A DNA stretch of 64,000 nt from Radiobacillus kanasensis (GTDB taxonomy: Bacteria > Bacillota > Bacilli > Bacillales > Amphibacillaceae): positions 2,672,001 to 2,736,000 of the forward strand of contig NZ_CP088020.1 in assembly GCF_021049245.1 (NCBI RefSeq), written 5' to 3'. The notes under the pieces were generated by a model. The model did not search any database. It had not been told where the DNA came from and saw nothing but the letters and a program-made list of their open reading frames with translations. A program made the translations under genes and the position numbers. Positions 42,353-52,201 of this stretch are shown here, in pieces; the first letter of the stretch is position 1; each line of letters opens with the position of its first letter.

Positions 42353-42659
42353 ATGTTCTTCATAAAGAAAAGAATTTCCTACTTTCTACTTGTCCTATTA
42401 GGATTTGGATTCCTTTTGATAGGTTGCCAACAAGAAGAGAAAGTCTTTAATGAAGCCGTTACGATAGACAATTTGATGCCATTGTTCTTGGAGATCCAGA
42501 TAGTGGTGAAGGTGGGAATACGTACAAAGAAGTACTGAGTCTATTCGAGAGAAGAAGCTTAGTAAGTATTTAGAACAGAAAGAGGAGGGTAAGACCTTTA
42601 TTGAAGCAGATTGGACTTACGATGTATTAGAAAAGAAATTCATCTCCATTACCTTCTAG
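42353..42659 (+). pseudogene. Lipoprotein gene with two frameshifts
   Basis: Starts well: TAGGAG eight bases before ATG, signal peptide and lipobox LLIGC (cysteine 25). After about codon 40 the coherent sequence continues in the next frame (AIVLGDPDSGEGGNTYKEVL) and then in a third (KLSKYLEQKEEGKTFIEADW), ending at TAG 42657-42659. Restoring both shifts gives a lipoprotein of about 100 residues. Confidence 0.65.
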
Positions 42660-42720
42660 TTAATCGGACTCGGACGATTTCTCATGAATCTAGGGGGGTT
42701 ATAAGTAAAATACGTACCGA

Positions 42721-42908
42721 ATGGCAGCTTTTATATTATTTGGTGCTTTTCTCTCGCAGCGTAAGTGGGATTATGTGAGTATATGGAATACTCTCTTTTT
42801 ATTGGGGGTGCTTCTCGATTGGTATTTCAGATCATTGCATCCATCTTGGCTATTAGGTTAGAGAGGGAAAAGAGTAAGATATCAAAGTCTTATAAGGCTA
42901 AACGATAA
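42721..42908 (+). pseudogene. Small membrane protein gene with a frameshift
   Basis: ATG at 42721 opens MAAFILFGAFLSQRKWDYVS and a second hydrophobic segment. The sensible C-terminus (FQIIASILAIRLEREKSKIS) is in another frame, ending at 42908. One indel near 42815 would join them into a protein of about 62 residues. No strong ribosome site. Confidence 0.5.
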
Positions 42909-42983
42909 GCACGGCCATCTGGTCAGGCATATTTAATGGCCATTAAGGCAAAATAGACCTTAGAAAAAGAAAGGTGGATGGTG

Positions 42984-43385
42984 ATGAAAAGCAAATGCTT
43001 GTTCCCCGCAATAATGGCAGGATTCTTACTATTTCTCTTTTGTGAACATTTGGTTGTTAATGCAGCGCAAAATAATAAAGAAGAACTAATGGAAGAGGTA
43101 TTACTTAAACACTACTCTACTTCCTTTACGAAAATCACAGAAGGAAAAGCTTATTATTGCGAGCGGATTAATCATATGGAAAGGCTTAACGGGGACAGTA
43201 CGATTCATAAGGTAGAGACACAGTTGATTACGTACGAAGGGGCACACAATCCTCCATACGATTTATACAAAATTATGCTGAAGGATGGACCACCTGGCCA
43301 GGGGTTGGAACCTGAAATCACTATATTAGATGTCGATATGGAGCAGGATATATCTGCTGAACAAGCTAAAGGGATATGCAATTAA
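42984..43385 (+). CDS. DUF3888-family secreted protein
   Basis: 133 residues. Signal peptide cleaved near NAA-QN, then the DUF3888 core with LLKHYS, a single YYCERI region, and TYEGAHNPPYDLYKIML, which is the family's most conserved stretch. AAAGGTGG lies seven bases before the ATG at 42984. Role unknown; DUF3888 genes are common in spore formers. Confidence 0.8.
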   Translation: MKSKCLFPAIMAGFLLFLFCEHLVVNAAQNNKEELMEEVLLKHYSTSFTKITEGKAYYCERINHMERLNGDSTIHKVETQLITYEGAHNPPYDLYKIMLKDGPPGQGLEPEITILDVDMEQDISAEQAKGICN

Positions 43386-43436
43386 TCCATATATTGAACA
43401 AGCCTTTAACTAATTAAAACTTTGATGCAAAATTAG

Positions 43437-43466
43437 AAAGACCTGCTTATCCCAGGTCTTTTTTCA
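43437..43466 (+). terminator. Terminator of the DUF3888 gene
   Basis: AAGACCTG and CAGGTCTT form a perfect 8-bp stem followed by TTTTC. Confidence 0.8.
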
Positions 43467-43547
43467 TATTTAAAAAAATTGGCATCATAAGATTTCGCTA
43501 GCCGACATTTTAAGGATAAATTCACAAAAGCCTACTAAAATGTATTA

Positions 43548-43640
43548 TGGCGGAGAAGGTGGGATTCGAACCCACGCGACAGTTGCCCGTCCTAATGCAT
43601 TTCGAGTGCATCCCCTTCAGCCGGACTTGGGTACTTCTCC
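43548..43640 (-). tRNA. tRNA-Ser (anticodon CGA)
   Basis: 93-base tRNA with a long variable arm. Acceptor GGAGAAG pairs with CTTCTCC, CCA is encoded, the T-loop is GTTCGAATC, and the anticodon loop CTCGAAA has CGA at 43604-43602, reading UCG. The minus-strand promoter is immediately upstream. It is a single tRNA, not part of an rRNA cluster. Confidence 0.96.
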
Positions 43641-43668
43641 ATAAAGGAAATGAAAAATCACATCCTTT

Positions 43669-43697
43669 ATTCTAGTAAAAATAGATTGATATATCAA
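43669..43697 (-). promoter_or_regulatory. Promoter of tRNA-Ser
   Basis: TTGATA (43697-43692), exactly 17 bases, TAGAAT (43674-43669), about 29 bases before the mature 5' end. Confidence 0.65.
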
Positions 43698-43729
43698 CTT
43701 GAATCCTTTTAAAAACACCATAACTTCCC

Positions 43730-44083
43730 TTATTGCTCATCAAACTCAACGATTTCAATTTGATTCCCAAACGGGTCTTCTATAACAAAAAAGTGACCAG
43801 GAGGGCAAGGCTGAGGAGAGTCTAATAAGACACGGATTCCTCGCTCCTTCATTGCTTGAAAGTCTTCTTGAATATCATTGGATAGTAGTCCTAATACGAC
43901 ATTATTTCCACTTTTTATGTCAGATGACTCCTCTAGAATAAGTGGTACACCATCATGTTCTAACTGAACAATACTTTCTCCATACCTCTCTGAAACCTGA
44001 AAATTAAGCTTTTCCGTGTAAAATGAAACAGCTTCTTGTACATTAGTTACTCTAATCGTAATAACACAAATTTGATTCATCAT
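43730..44083 (-). CDS. VOC-superfamily (glyoxalase-like) protein
   Basis: 117 residues. ITIRVTNVQEAVSFYTEKLN at the start and FFVIEDPFGNQIEIVEF at the end (with the metal-ligand glutamate) mark the fold. Start placed at the ATG at 44083, seven bases after GGAG; a further ATG follows at once. It is the last of three or four co-oriented genes. Confidence 0.82.
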   Translation of the reverse strand: MMNQICVITIRVTNVQEAVSFYTEKLNFQVSERYGESIVQLEHDGVPLILEESSDIKSGNNVVLGLLSNDIQEDFQAMKERGIRVLLDSPQPCPPGHFFVIEDPFGNQIEIVEFDEQ

Positions 44084-44104
44084 AATTTTTCTCCATTCCA
44101 TATT

Positions 44105-45136
44105 TCACTCTACAGCCGCTTCTATTATCGAAAAAGTCTTAGATGTACAATCTAGTTCCGCCATTGCTCCATAAGGCAGAATAAACTTTGGCTCCGTATG
44201 CCCAAAATTCAAGTTATACAAAATAGGAAGATCCGTTAAATGGTATTCCTTCATAACTTGTAAAATTTCTTCTTTATACTCTCCATAGTACTTTTCATCC
44301 TTTGGCTTACCGAAAACAATACCGTTCGTAGCTTGAAGGATTCCTTGTGCTGCATAATTCCTCAACCAATATCGGATGTAATCTGGTTCTGTATGATCTT
44401 CTGACGTTTCGAAAAACAGTATGCTGTTGTTCCAATATTCACGTTCCGGCCATAGTACCGTACTTTTAGCAAATTCTAATACTTCAATACAGCCACCAAT
44501 TAACCGTCCTTGTACCTTTCCTGTACCTTGAAGTAGCTCGTATCCATGATTTTTCGTCATGGTACGTCTTTTGTTTTTGTTCTCCTCTATCCATTCCAAC
44601 CTTTCACTAGTCCAAGCTTCTGCTGGTTCAATGACACCTATTGGTTCATTGGAGAAGAGAGTCTTTTCCACCCATTTTCTTGTGTAATCGTCCATTTCAA
44701 TATTTTCCGCAAAATCTGTTAGGATGGCTGGTCCGTAGAAAGATGATACCCCAGCCTTATGACAAAACAAATGGGAAATGGTAACATCCGAATACCCCAT
44801 AAAAATCTTCGGATTCTCCCTTATCACATTAAAATCAATGTAAGGCAGCAGTCGAATACTATCCTCTCCACCAATATTGCAGAAAATTGCTTTAATATTC
44901 TTGTCTCGAAAAGCCTCCATTAAATCCTCTGCTCTCGCTTGAGGATTCTCATAGGTAAAAGCAGTTCCTTTCAGGCTATTTGGCATTGCCACCACTTCAA
45001 GCCCAAACACTTCTTCTAATCTCTTCACCCCTTGTTCATATCTCCAGCGCAATTCTGGATCTCCTGCACCACCCCAGGAAGGACTTACCGTAGCCACACG
45101 ATCTCCCTTTTGAAGCTTTCTTGGTTTTTGCAACAT
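44105..45136 (-). CDS. S66-family peptidase (LD-carboxypeptidase/MccF-like)
   Basis: 343 residues. The catalytic triad Ser-Glu-His is visible: GYSDVT near 114 (serine), FFETSED near 245 (glutamate) and NFGHTEP near 315 (histidine). IGGCIEVLEF and the long insertion place it nearer the MccF branch, which cleaves acyl-sulfamoyl or acyl-phosphoramidate bonds of microcin C-like toxins, than muropeptide LD-carboxypeptidases. Either role is possible. No signal peptide. Confidence 0.85.
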   Translation of the reverse strand: MLQKPRKLQKGDRVATVSPSWGGAGDPELRWRYEQGVKRLEEVFGLEVVAMPNSLKGTAFTYENPQARAEDLMEAFRDKNIKAIFCNIGGEDSIRLLPYIDFNVIRENPKIFMGYSDVTISHLFCHKAGVSSFYGPAILTDFAENIEMDDYTRKWVEKTLFSNEPIGVIEPAEAWTSERLEWIEENKNKRRTMTKNHGYELLQGTGKVQGRLIGGCIEVLEFAKSTVLWPEREYWNNSILFFETSEDHTEPDYIRYWLRNYAAQGILQATNGIVFGKPKDEKYYGEYKEEILQVMKEYHLTDLPILYNLNFGHTEPKFILPYGAMAELDCTSKTFSIIEAAVE

Positions 45137-45154
45137 GTTAACATCCTTCCCTTC

Positions 45155-45574
45155 CTAGTTCAGTCTCTTCTGTAAGAAATACTGGCTATGCCCCTTCGGA
45201 TGATCTTCCACCACACCAACTACATCAAATCCTAATTTTTGATAAAAGTCAGGAGCTTGAAAGCTAAAGGTATCTAACAAAAGGAGACGACAGTTATTCT
45301 CTTTTGCAAAAAATTCTATATGCTCTATTAACTCAGAGCCATACCCTTTTCCCCGAACCTCATCAGACACCCATAAAAAATCAATATGTAGATGATGCCA
45401 AAACATCGTTCCCGTGATACCACCTACCGTTTCACTCTTTTCGTTCTTTATAACAAAGCTTACCTTCTCGAGCGGAGTTTTCACTTCATCTGTTAATTTC
45501 TCCATGTTGTATTCAATCAGTTTTTTTCTTATATATACACTTTCTTCTTCATTTCCGCGCTGAATGTTTCCCAT
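45155..45574 (-). CDS. GNAT-family N-acetyltransferase
   Basis: 139 residues. VSDEVRGKGYGSELIEHIEF is the acetyl-CoA loop and helix, followed by LLLLDTFSFQAPDFYQKLGF. Substrate unknown. Eighteen bases before the S66 peptidase gene; in MccF-type immunity, acetyltransferases sometimes act with the peptidase, but that link is only suggestive here. Confidence 0.83.
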   Translation of the reverse strand: MGNIQRGNEEESVYIRKKLIEYNMEKLTDEVKTPLEKVSFVIKNEKSETVGGITGTMFWHHLHIDFLWVSDEVRGKGYGSELIEHIEFFAKENNCRLLLLDTFSFQAPDFYQKLGFDVVGVVEDHPKGHSQYFLQKRLN

Positions 45575-45589
45575 TGTCTCCCCTGCTTT

Positions 45590-45754
45590 CTACTTATGCT
45601 TCTGAAGCTCTTGAAATTTTTTCTCCAATTCGGTGACGCGACTTTCTAGCTCTTCTTTTCCTGCCTTGGTTCTTGTTCTCAAAGCCCCCCATAGAACAAC
45701 ACATGTGAAAATTAATACAATAACTCCGAGCGCCGCCCATAATAAAAGATCCAT
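45590..45754 (-). CDS. Small membrane protein with C-terminal coiled coil (54 residues)
   Basis: ATG at 45754 with AAGGGGTG seven bases upstream. One membrane helix (WAALGVIVLIFTCVVLWGAL), then a basic turn and an amphipathic coiled coil (ESRVTELEKKFQELQKHK). It lies 15 bases upstream of the GNAT gene. Too short for most gene finders but well formed. Possibly a scaffold; function unknown. Confidence 0.7.
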   Translation of the reverse strand: MDLLLWAALGVIVLIFTCVVLWGALRTRTKAGKEELESRVTELEKKFQELQKHK

Positions 45755-45966
45755 CCGTCACACCCCTTCACTTACTAAAAAAGTATATGTTTAGATCTCT
45801 TGTTTATAAATCCATATATAATCTATCCTTAATCTTATCACAAAAAATAGGGCATTTATCCCAAAACTGTCTACCCTTTAATAATTTTGACCCACATACA
45901 AATATTTCAAATTAAATAGGCACACACTACTAGCAACCAGGATTCTCTATAGAGGAGGTTGATCAC

Positions 45967-46974
45967 ATTAAAACACATAACATTAAATTGACTTCTGCTG
46001 AGATTGGTGTATTGTGGGCCACTTATATGGCAGAAAGTGCGACTAGTCCAGTTTTAAAGTACTTTATCGAGAAAGTAGAAGATCAAGAAATTAAACAGGT
46101 TATTCAGCTCGCTCTTCATTATTCAATCGAACATATCGAAACCATTACAAAGATCTTTCAACAAGAGGAATATCCTGTACCTATTGGCTTTTCGGATCAA
46201 GATGTAAATATCCATGCACCACGACTGTATTCTGACACGTATATGTTAACGTTTATCCGGAACTTAGGGAAAGCAGGGACTGCAGCAGATGGAATGGCTT
46301 TTTCTATGTCTGCGCGAAAAGATATTCGAGATCTTTATTATAACTGCCTGAAACATGCAGCCAAAACGGAAGATGCAGCAAAAGAAGTCATGCTTTCAAA
46401 AGGAGTTTTTGTTCGTCCACCCTATATTGCAACACCAGACAAACCAACCTATGTAGAAAAGCAAAGCTTTTTGCGAGGATGGTTTGGTGAACGTAGGACG
46501 TTGACCGCTGACGAAATATCACATATTTATTTAAATCATTCCAATAATGCTTATGGGAAAGCACTTCTAATAGGTTTCTCTCAAACAGCAAGGTCGGAGG
46601 AATTAAGAAGTTATTTTACTAGGGGAATGGAAATATCACGCTCCTTTATCGACACGTTCCATAAATTATTTGAGGAAAGTACACTCCCTGCTCCTATGAC
46701 TTGGGATACCGAGGTAACGGAGTCTACGGAGCCTCCGTTTTCTGACAAATTAATGCTCTTTCAGTCTAATGCACTAAGTTCGATTGGAATAGGGAACATG
46801 GGAGGCTCTCTCGCTTTAAGCATGCGACGTGACATTACGGCAAAATACTTAAAGATGATGAAAGATATTGGGTTATTTGCAGAAGATGGATTAAATATCA
46901 TGATCAAAAACAAATGGTTTGAAAGACCACCTCAAGCAATAGACCGAGAAAACCTAGCAAAAGGAAAAGGATAA
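45967..46974 (+). CDS. DUF3231-family protein, apparent ATT start
   Basis: 335 residues, a tandem of two four-helix ferritin-like modules (each opening with LTSAEIG/LTADEIS and containing SMSARKDIRDLY or SMRRDITAKYLK). The conserved N-terminal (T)HNIKLTSAEIG begins before the first TTG at 45988. A perfect AGAGGAGG (45951-45958) is placed eight bases before ATT at 45967, and no ATG, GTG or TTG lies in frame between. Translation thus appears to start at ATT. Family members are found in spore formers; function unknown. Confidence 0.78.
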   Translation: MKTHNIKLTSAEIGVLWATYMAESATSPVLKYFIEKVEDQEIKQVIQLALHYSIEHIETITKIFQQEEYPVPIGFSDQDVNIHAPRLYSDTYMLTFIRNLGKAGTAADGMAFSMSARKDIRDLYYNCLKHAAKTEDAAKEVMLSKGVFVRPPYIATPDKPTYVEKQSFLRGWFGERRTLTADEISHIYLNHSNNAYGKALLIGFSQTARSEELRSYFTRGMEISRSFIDTFHKLFEESTLPAPMTWDTEVTESTEPPFSDKLMLFQSNALSSIGIGNMGGSLALSMRRDITAKYLKMMKDIGLFAEDGLNIMIKNKWFERPPQAIDRENLAKGKG

Positions 46975-46999
46975 TAAAAGGTTTTGCCTTTTATTATCC
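46969..46999. terminator. Perfect hairpin after the DUF3231 gene
   Basis: A 13-bp stem (GGATAATAAAAGG with its complement) around TTTTG, overlapping the stop codon; weak T runs on both sides. Confidence 0.55.
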
Positions 47000-47036
47000 T
47001 CTATAGATGCGTATTTTTCCGAACACTTACTGTGCT

Positions 47037-47447
47037 CTACTGCGCCTTTGCTTTGTTGTATTTCCACATCATATACCGATAGCGAATCGCACACCCGATA
47101 CAATAACCAGCTAACGCTAATCCAGCTGCAGCAACAACCATTGTGCTAAAAATATATCCAATCACCTGATAATCAAGTGTAAACGCTACTAAAGCAATTC
47201 CTAAACAAGTAGTAGCAATCCACTGATTAAACAATTGCTGATCCTGATCTTCCTGGTTGTATTCGTTAGAGGGCTTTTTTAAAAATCTTTTCCCCATTAG
47301 AATGACCGGATTTTTCTTTGTGATTAAGGTAATTAGCCCTAATACGAATGGGATAGCTAATATCCATATGTGAAAGACAAATGCCAATAATACAGTAATA
47401 ACGAGAAAAGATTGATTTAATTGCACAAGTGGCTTTGGAATACTCAT
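47037..47447 (-). CDS. DUF4395-family membrane protein
   Basis: 136 residues with four membrane helices. IPKPLVQLNQSFLVI at the N-terminus and GYCIGCAIRYRY near the end (with the family Cys-x-x-Cys pair in modified form) are typical. Members often accompany thiol or sulfur metabolism genes, but none is adjacent. Start at the ATG at 47447. Confidence 0.8.
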   Translation of the reverse strand: MSIPKPLVQLNQSFLVITVLLAFVFHIWILAIPFVLGLITLITKKNPVILMGKRFLKKPSNEYNQEDQDQQLFNQWIATTCLGIALVAFTLDYQVIGYIFSTMVVAAAGLALAGYCIGCAIRYRYMMWKYNKAKAQ

Positions 47448-47535
47448 TAGTATCACATCTCCTATAATTCCAATTATACCTAGTTATATACTTGGAATAA
47501 AGAAAATAATTTATAAGTTCTAGGTCAAACGTGAA

Positions 47536-47563
47536 ACAAAAACCCCATTCTATTCGTATTATA
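47536..47563 (+). promoter_or_regulatory. Sigma-K-like promoter of the 63-residue protein gene
   Basis: AC (47536-47537), 17 bases, CGTATTATA (47555-47563), against the mother-cell consensus AC-N17-CATANNNTA; one mismatch. Confidence 0.4.
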
Positions 47564-47586
47564 TGTAAAAGGAAAGGAGTTTTTAT

Positions 47587-47778
47587 ATGCTAGATAAGTT
47601 CCTAAAAAAGGTATTGAAGTATAGTGCAAGTAGTAGTAGACGAAAACACCGTTCTTATCGCTATAGCTCTAGTGACCGAAAATATCGTCACTATAGTAGC
47701 AGCGGACACCATAGACACTCCCCTTACCATGGGAGTCACCGATATAAGAAAAAAGGTTTCTTCGGTAGTAGTAGTTAG
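47587..47778 (+). CDS. Tiny Ser/His/Tyr/Arg/Lys-rich protein, candidate spore-coat protein
   Basis: 63 residues of extreme composition: after MLDKFLKKVLKYS come runs such as SSSRRKHRSYRYSSSDRK and SSSGHHRHSPYHGSHRYKKK. No hydrophobic segment. GGAAAGGAG lies five bases before the ATG. The make-up resembles CotG/CotB-type coat proteins, which are multiply phosphorylated on serines. Its stop overlaps the stop of a PrkD kinase gene by four bases (TTAG). Function is inference. Confidence 0.6.
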   Translation: MLDKFLKKVLKYSASSSRRKHRSYRYSSSDRKYRHYSSSGHHRHSPYHGSHRYKKKGFFGSSS

Positions 47779-48536
47779 TCCAAACTGACAAGCGTTTGAT
47801 CCAACTCTGCTAATACTTCTTTTGTCTCTATGAAAGGTTCTCGAATTCCCAAAAGCTTTTCTAGAAAAATGCGAGTATTTGGATGAAGGATTAATTCTTC
47901 TGTCCATGCTCGCCCTTTTTTTGTCTTGCCCTCATATTGAGAATAAAGAAGAAAGAGACAAAAATCGCCTAAATCATAATAATCCTCTTGTACTTTAGAA
48001 TCCTTCACTCGTTCAGCTAAACCAAAATCGATTAAATAAGGTCGATTATCATGAAGGATGACATTAGGTATTCTAACATCTCCATGGATGATTCCCTTAG
48101 AATGTACATGTTCTAAAATAACTACTATCTCTTTCATAAGTTGGAGAGTCTCCCGCTCCGTAAACTTCTGCTTATCTTCAAATAAAACATCTTCTAGGTT
48201 TCGTCCAGGTATATATTCCATCACTAGAAAAGATAGATTCTGAAAAGTGAAAGATTCATAAAAAGTAGGGATACAGAAGTGTTCAAGCCTTTTTAATGCA
48301 TCACGTTCCTTCGCGAATTGATCCTTCATAACTTGCCTTCGTTTGCTTTTCGTCATTTGCTTTAGCACACAGTATCGTTGATTTTGGCTATCATAGCATA
48401 AATAGGAATAGCCATAGCTACCAATTCCTAGTAAAGACTGCACCTGATAGATTTCATGAATGACACTCCCCTTTTTAAAGTGAGGATCAATCATAAATCG
48501 ATAGCTTCTCTTTATTAGCTTCATAAGAAACGACAT
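47775..48536 (-). CDS. prkD: Hanks-type Ser/Thr protein kinase (YbdM/PrkD-like)
   Basis: 253 residues, no membrane helix. LLGIGSYGYSYLC is the glycine loop, VLKQM the ATP lysine, IHGDVRIPNVIL the catalytic loop (HGD instead of HRD) and LIDFGLAE the magnesium loop. The C-terminal DLGDFCLFLLYSQYEGKTKK is shared with Bacillus subtilis YbdM (PrkD). It lies four bases downstream of the beta-lactamase-like gene and could be co-transcribed with it. Confidence 0.85.
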   Translation of the reverse strand: MSFLMKLIKRSYRFMIDPHFKKGSVIHEIYQVQSLLGIGSYGYSYLCYDSQNQRYCVLKQMTKSKRRQVMKDQFAKERDALKRLEHFCIPTFYESFTFQNLSFLVMEYIPGRNLEDVLFEDKQKFTERETLQLMKEIVVILEHVHSKGIIHGDVRIPNVILHDNRPYLIDFGLAERVKDSKVQEDYYDLGDFCLFLLYSQYEGKTKKGRAWTEELILHPNTRIFLEKLLGIREPFIETKEVLAELDQTLVSLD

Positions 48537-48540
48537 GGAC

Positions 48541-49557
48541 TCACCCCAAGATATCTTTTTCCATCTCCTTCATGATGTCAAATGCGCCCGATGATTTATT
48601 GGAACAAACCACGCTCACTGTTTCCGATGAAGGGTAATAAGCAGAATGGAAGCTCACACCAGGGTCGTAGCCCATCACATGATATTTTTCCACCCCATTT
48701 TCATTTTGTTTTATCCAAACCCCATATCCATAATAGGATGTATCTTTCACTTGAACATGACTCGTTAGAAGCTTCTCCGTGAACGACTTCGACAACAGTT
48801 TATTTTGAAGTAACGCTTTCCAAAGCTTCCCCATATCTCTAGTTGTGACATAAGCTCCCCCGTCAGAGCCACCTTTTACTGGTAAAGAATATATATTTGT
48901 TTTCCATGTTCCATCTTCTTGGTCTATGTAGCCAATTGCCGTGTTGGAAGGTAATTGGTCCATTGCAAAATAACCCGAGTCATTCATCTCTGCTTTTTCA
49001 AAAATATACGTTTCTACATAATCAGAAAAGGCAAGTCCAGATACTTTTTCCACGATTAATCCTAATACGATGTAACCTCCGTTATTATAATGAAACCGTT
49101 CCCCAACTTTCCCTTTCATCGGTTGATCCTGAAAAAGGGGAAGAAAATCTTCAAGCTTTCGAATGTGATACATCGGGTACTTCACCCAAAGATCTTCAAA
49201 ATCATCCATTAGCTCTTCATCAAAATAATCTGGTATGCCGGAAGTATGGGTTAAAAGATGATGAACCGTAACATTGGAATCCCAGTTTTTTAGATCGATA
49301 GAAAGAATTTCAGATAGTTTTGCATCAAAAGTGAGTTTGCCGTCCTGTACTAACTGACAAATTGCAATTGCCGTGAAGAGCTTGCAACCAGAAGCAATGC
49401 CGAAACGGGTGTTCACCTTATTCTCCAGTTGCTCCGAGCGGTTTGCAAAACCACAAGCTCCTTCTAGCTGTTCATGTTTTTTTGTTTGCAGCAAAAAGCT
49501 ACCGGAAAATAGCTTATTTGCTTGGACGTCTTCCAATCTTTTTTTCAAATTACTCAT
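48541..49557 (-). CDS. Beta-lactamase-fold serine hydrolase (class C/PBP4*-like)
   Basis: 338 residues, cytoplasmic or unanchored, no signal peptide. S56-G-C-K59 is the SxxK active site, HYNNGG the YxN motif, and HVMGYDPG near 300 replaces the usual H/KxG. VHHLLTHTSGIPDYF is typical of family PF00144. Members are peptidases or esterases, rarely true lactamases. Start at ATG 49557 behind GGGGAGAAG. Confidence 0.83.
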   Translation of the reverse strand: MSNLKKRLEDVQANKLFSGSFLLQTKKHEQLEGACGFANRSEQLENKVNTRFGIASGCKLFTAIAICQLVQDGKLTFDAKLSEILSIDLKNWDSNVTVHHLLTHTSGIPDYFDEELMDDFEDLWVKYPMYHIRKLEDFLPLFQDQPMKGKVGERFHYNNGGYIVLGLIVEKVSGLAFSDYVETYIFEKAEMNDSGYFAMDQLPSNTAIGYIDQEDGTWKTNIYSLPVKGGSDGGAYVTTRDMGKLWKALLQNKLLSKSFTEKLLTSHVQVKDTSYYGYGVWIKQNENGVEKYHVMGYDPGVSFHSAYYPSSETVSVVCSNKSSGAFDIMKEMEKDILG

Positions 49558-49707
49558 ACACTTCTCCCCAATCCGTTCCTCATATGCTTTTATAGTACCA
49601 TACAACAAAGCAAATTAATTATTTGGAAAAACATTGACAGCCGTCTTAGAATATTGTAATTTATATATTACTATATGTCATATATATTTTGCATAGGTGG
49701 TATAATC

Positions 49708-49899
49708 ATGAACAATCGAATCAAAATAGCACGAGCTGAAAAATCACTCACCCAAGCACAACTAGCTGCAAAAATACAAGTGACCAGACAAACGATTGGG
49801 CTTATCGAAAAAGGGGAGTATAACCCTTCCTTACGATTATGCATTGCTATTGCCAAAACATTAGGAAAGACATTAGATGAATTATTTTGGGAGGACTAA
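49708..49899 (+). CDS. XRE-family small transcriptional regulator
   Basis: 63 residues, one helix-turn-helix domain: LTQAQLAAKIQVTRQTIGLI followed by EKGEYNPSLRLCIAIAKTLG. The usual short Xre type that regulates its own operon. ATG at 49708 after TAGGTGG. Four bases before a membrane protein gene. Confidence 0.88.
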   Translation: MNNRIKIARAEKSLTQAQLAAKIQVTRQTIGLIEKGEYNPSLRLCIAIAKTLGKTLDELFWED

Positions 49900-49903
49900 C
49901 TAG

Positions 49904-50368
49904 ATGAAGAAGTCATGGATATCGATATTTATGCCGAATGATGAATACAAAGAACAGAAAATGGTCTATTATTTAGCTGAGTCTGCTGTAATTCTGGCTG
50001 TATTATGCCTAATATACGCCCTTATACATTCCTATCTGAATCTTTCCTCAAGGGATCTTGCCTTACTTTTGTTTATGGTCCCGCTCGTCTATTCGACTAT
50101 TAGATATACGTTTTCCGGTATGGAGTACACAGAGGTTTCTACTCTTAAATCCTACAAAAAGGAAAGAAGAGTCATCGTTTATCGTTCCCTAACATTTTTG
50201 TTGTTTTTCATCATCATCTATTTCATTTTCTATGGAATTCCAACGGATAGTTATAGAATACATGACATGTTAGGTATCGCAGTGTTGAGCTTTATTTTTA
50301 TGCTAACTGGTAGTTTTATATCTCTAAAGCGCTCCTATACCAAGAACAAAGATTTACTTGATGATTAA
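49904..50368 (+). CDS. Four-helix membrane protein co-expressed with the XRE regulator
   Basis: 154 residues, four membr helices (about 28-46, 52-68, 92-112, 120-142) with a charged loop between the second and third. It resembles the DUF3278/DUF6773-like proteins that commonly follow short XRE regulators in Firmicutes. GGGAGGAC precedes the ATG. Function unknown. Confidence 0.65.
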   Translation: MKKSWISIFMPNDEYKEQKMVYYLAESAVILAVLCLIYALIHSYLNLSSRDLALLLFMVPLVYSTIRYTFSGMEYTEVSTLKSYKKERRVIVYRSLTFLLFFIIIYFIFYGIPTDSYRIHDMLGIAVLSFIFMLTGSFISLKRSYTKNKDLLDD

Positions 50369-50428
50369 AGGATAGGATAATGCCCATCTTGGTCTCACTT
50401 CCTAGAGCTTCTCCAGACAGTATTTTAC

Positions 50429-50477
50429 AAATAGAAAACAACCTTACTCCGAATGAATATCGTAATAAGGTTGTTTC
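50429..50477 (-). terminator. Terminator of the 6-phospho-beta-glucosidase gene
   Basis: AAACAACCTTA and TAAGGTTGTTT pair perfectly; on the minus strand TTCTATTT follows. Confidence 0.65.
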
Positions 50478-50495
50478 TAAATACAGTATTATAAA

Positions 50496-51998
<1,503 letters not shown>

Positions 51999-52101
51999 TT
52001 ATCCTTTTCCAATAAGGTAACTATAGGTCCATCGTAATTCGATTATGATCGATAGTAAATGAGTTACGGCCTTCTAGTTCCTTTTAACGTCTGTAGTTAT
52101 T

Positions 52102-52119
52102 TGTTACACAAATGTAACA
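52102..52119. promoter_or_regulatory. Palindrome between the glucosidase and RpiR genes, probable operator
   Basis: TGTTACA-CAAA-TGTAACA, perfect 7-bp arms, 83 bases before the RpiR start and 152 before the glucosidase start. The half-site resembles the Fnr-like boxes seen at moaA/moaB but the spacing differs, so I assign it to RpiR. Confidence 0.5.
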
Positions 52120-52201
52120 CCATGTATCTTTCAAGGTATTTGTGCTACAATAACAAAAATCGTCTAAATACGGAGTTACGTTAGAAAGGAAATACCCCTA
52201 C

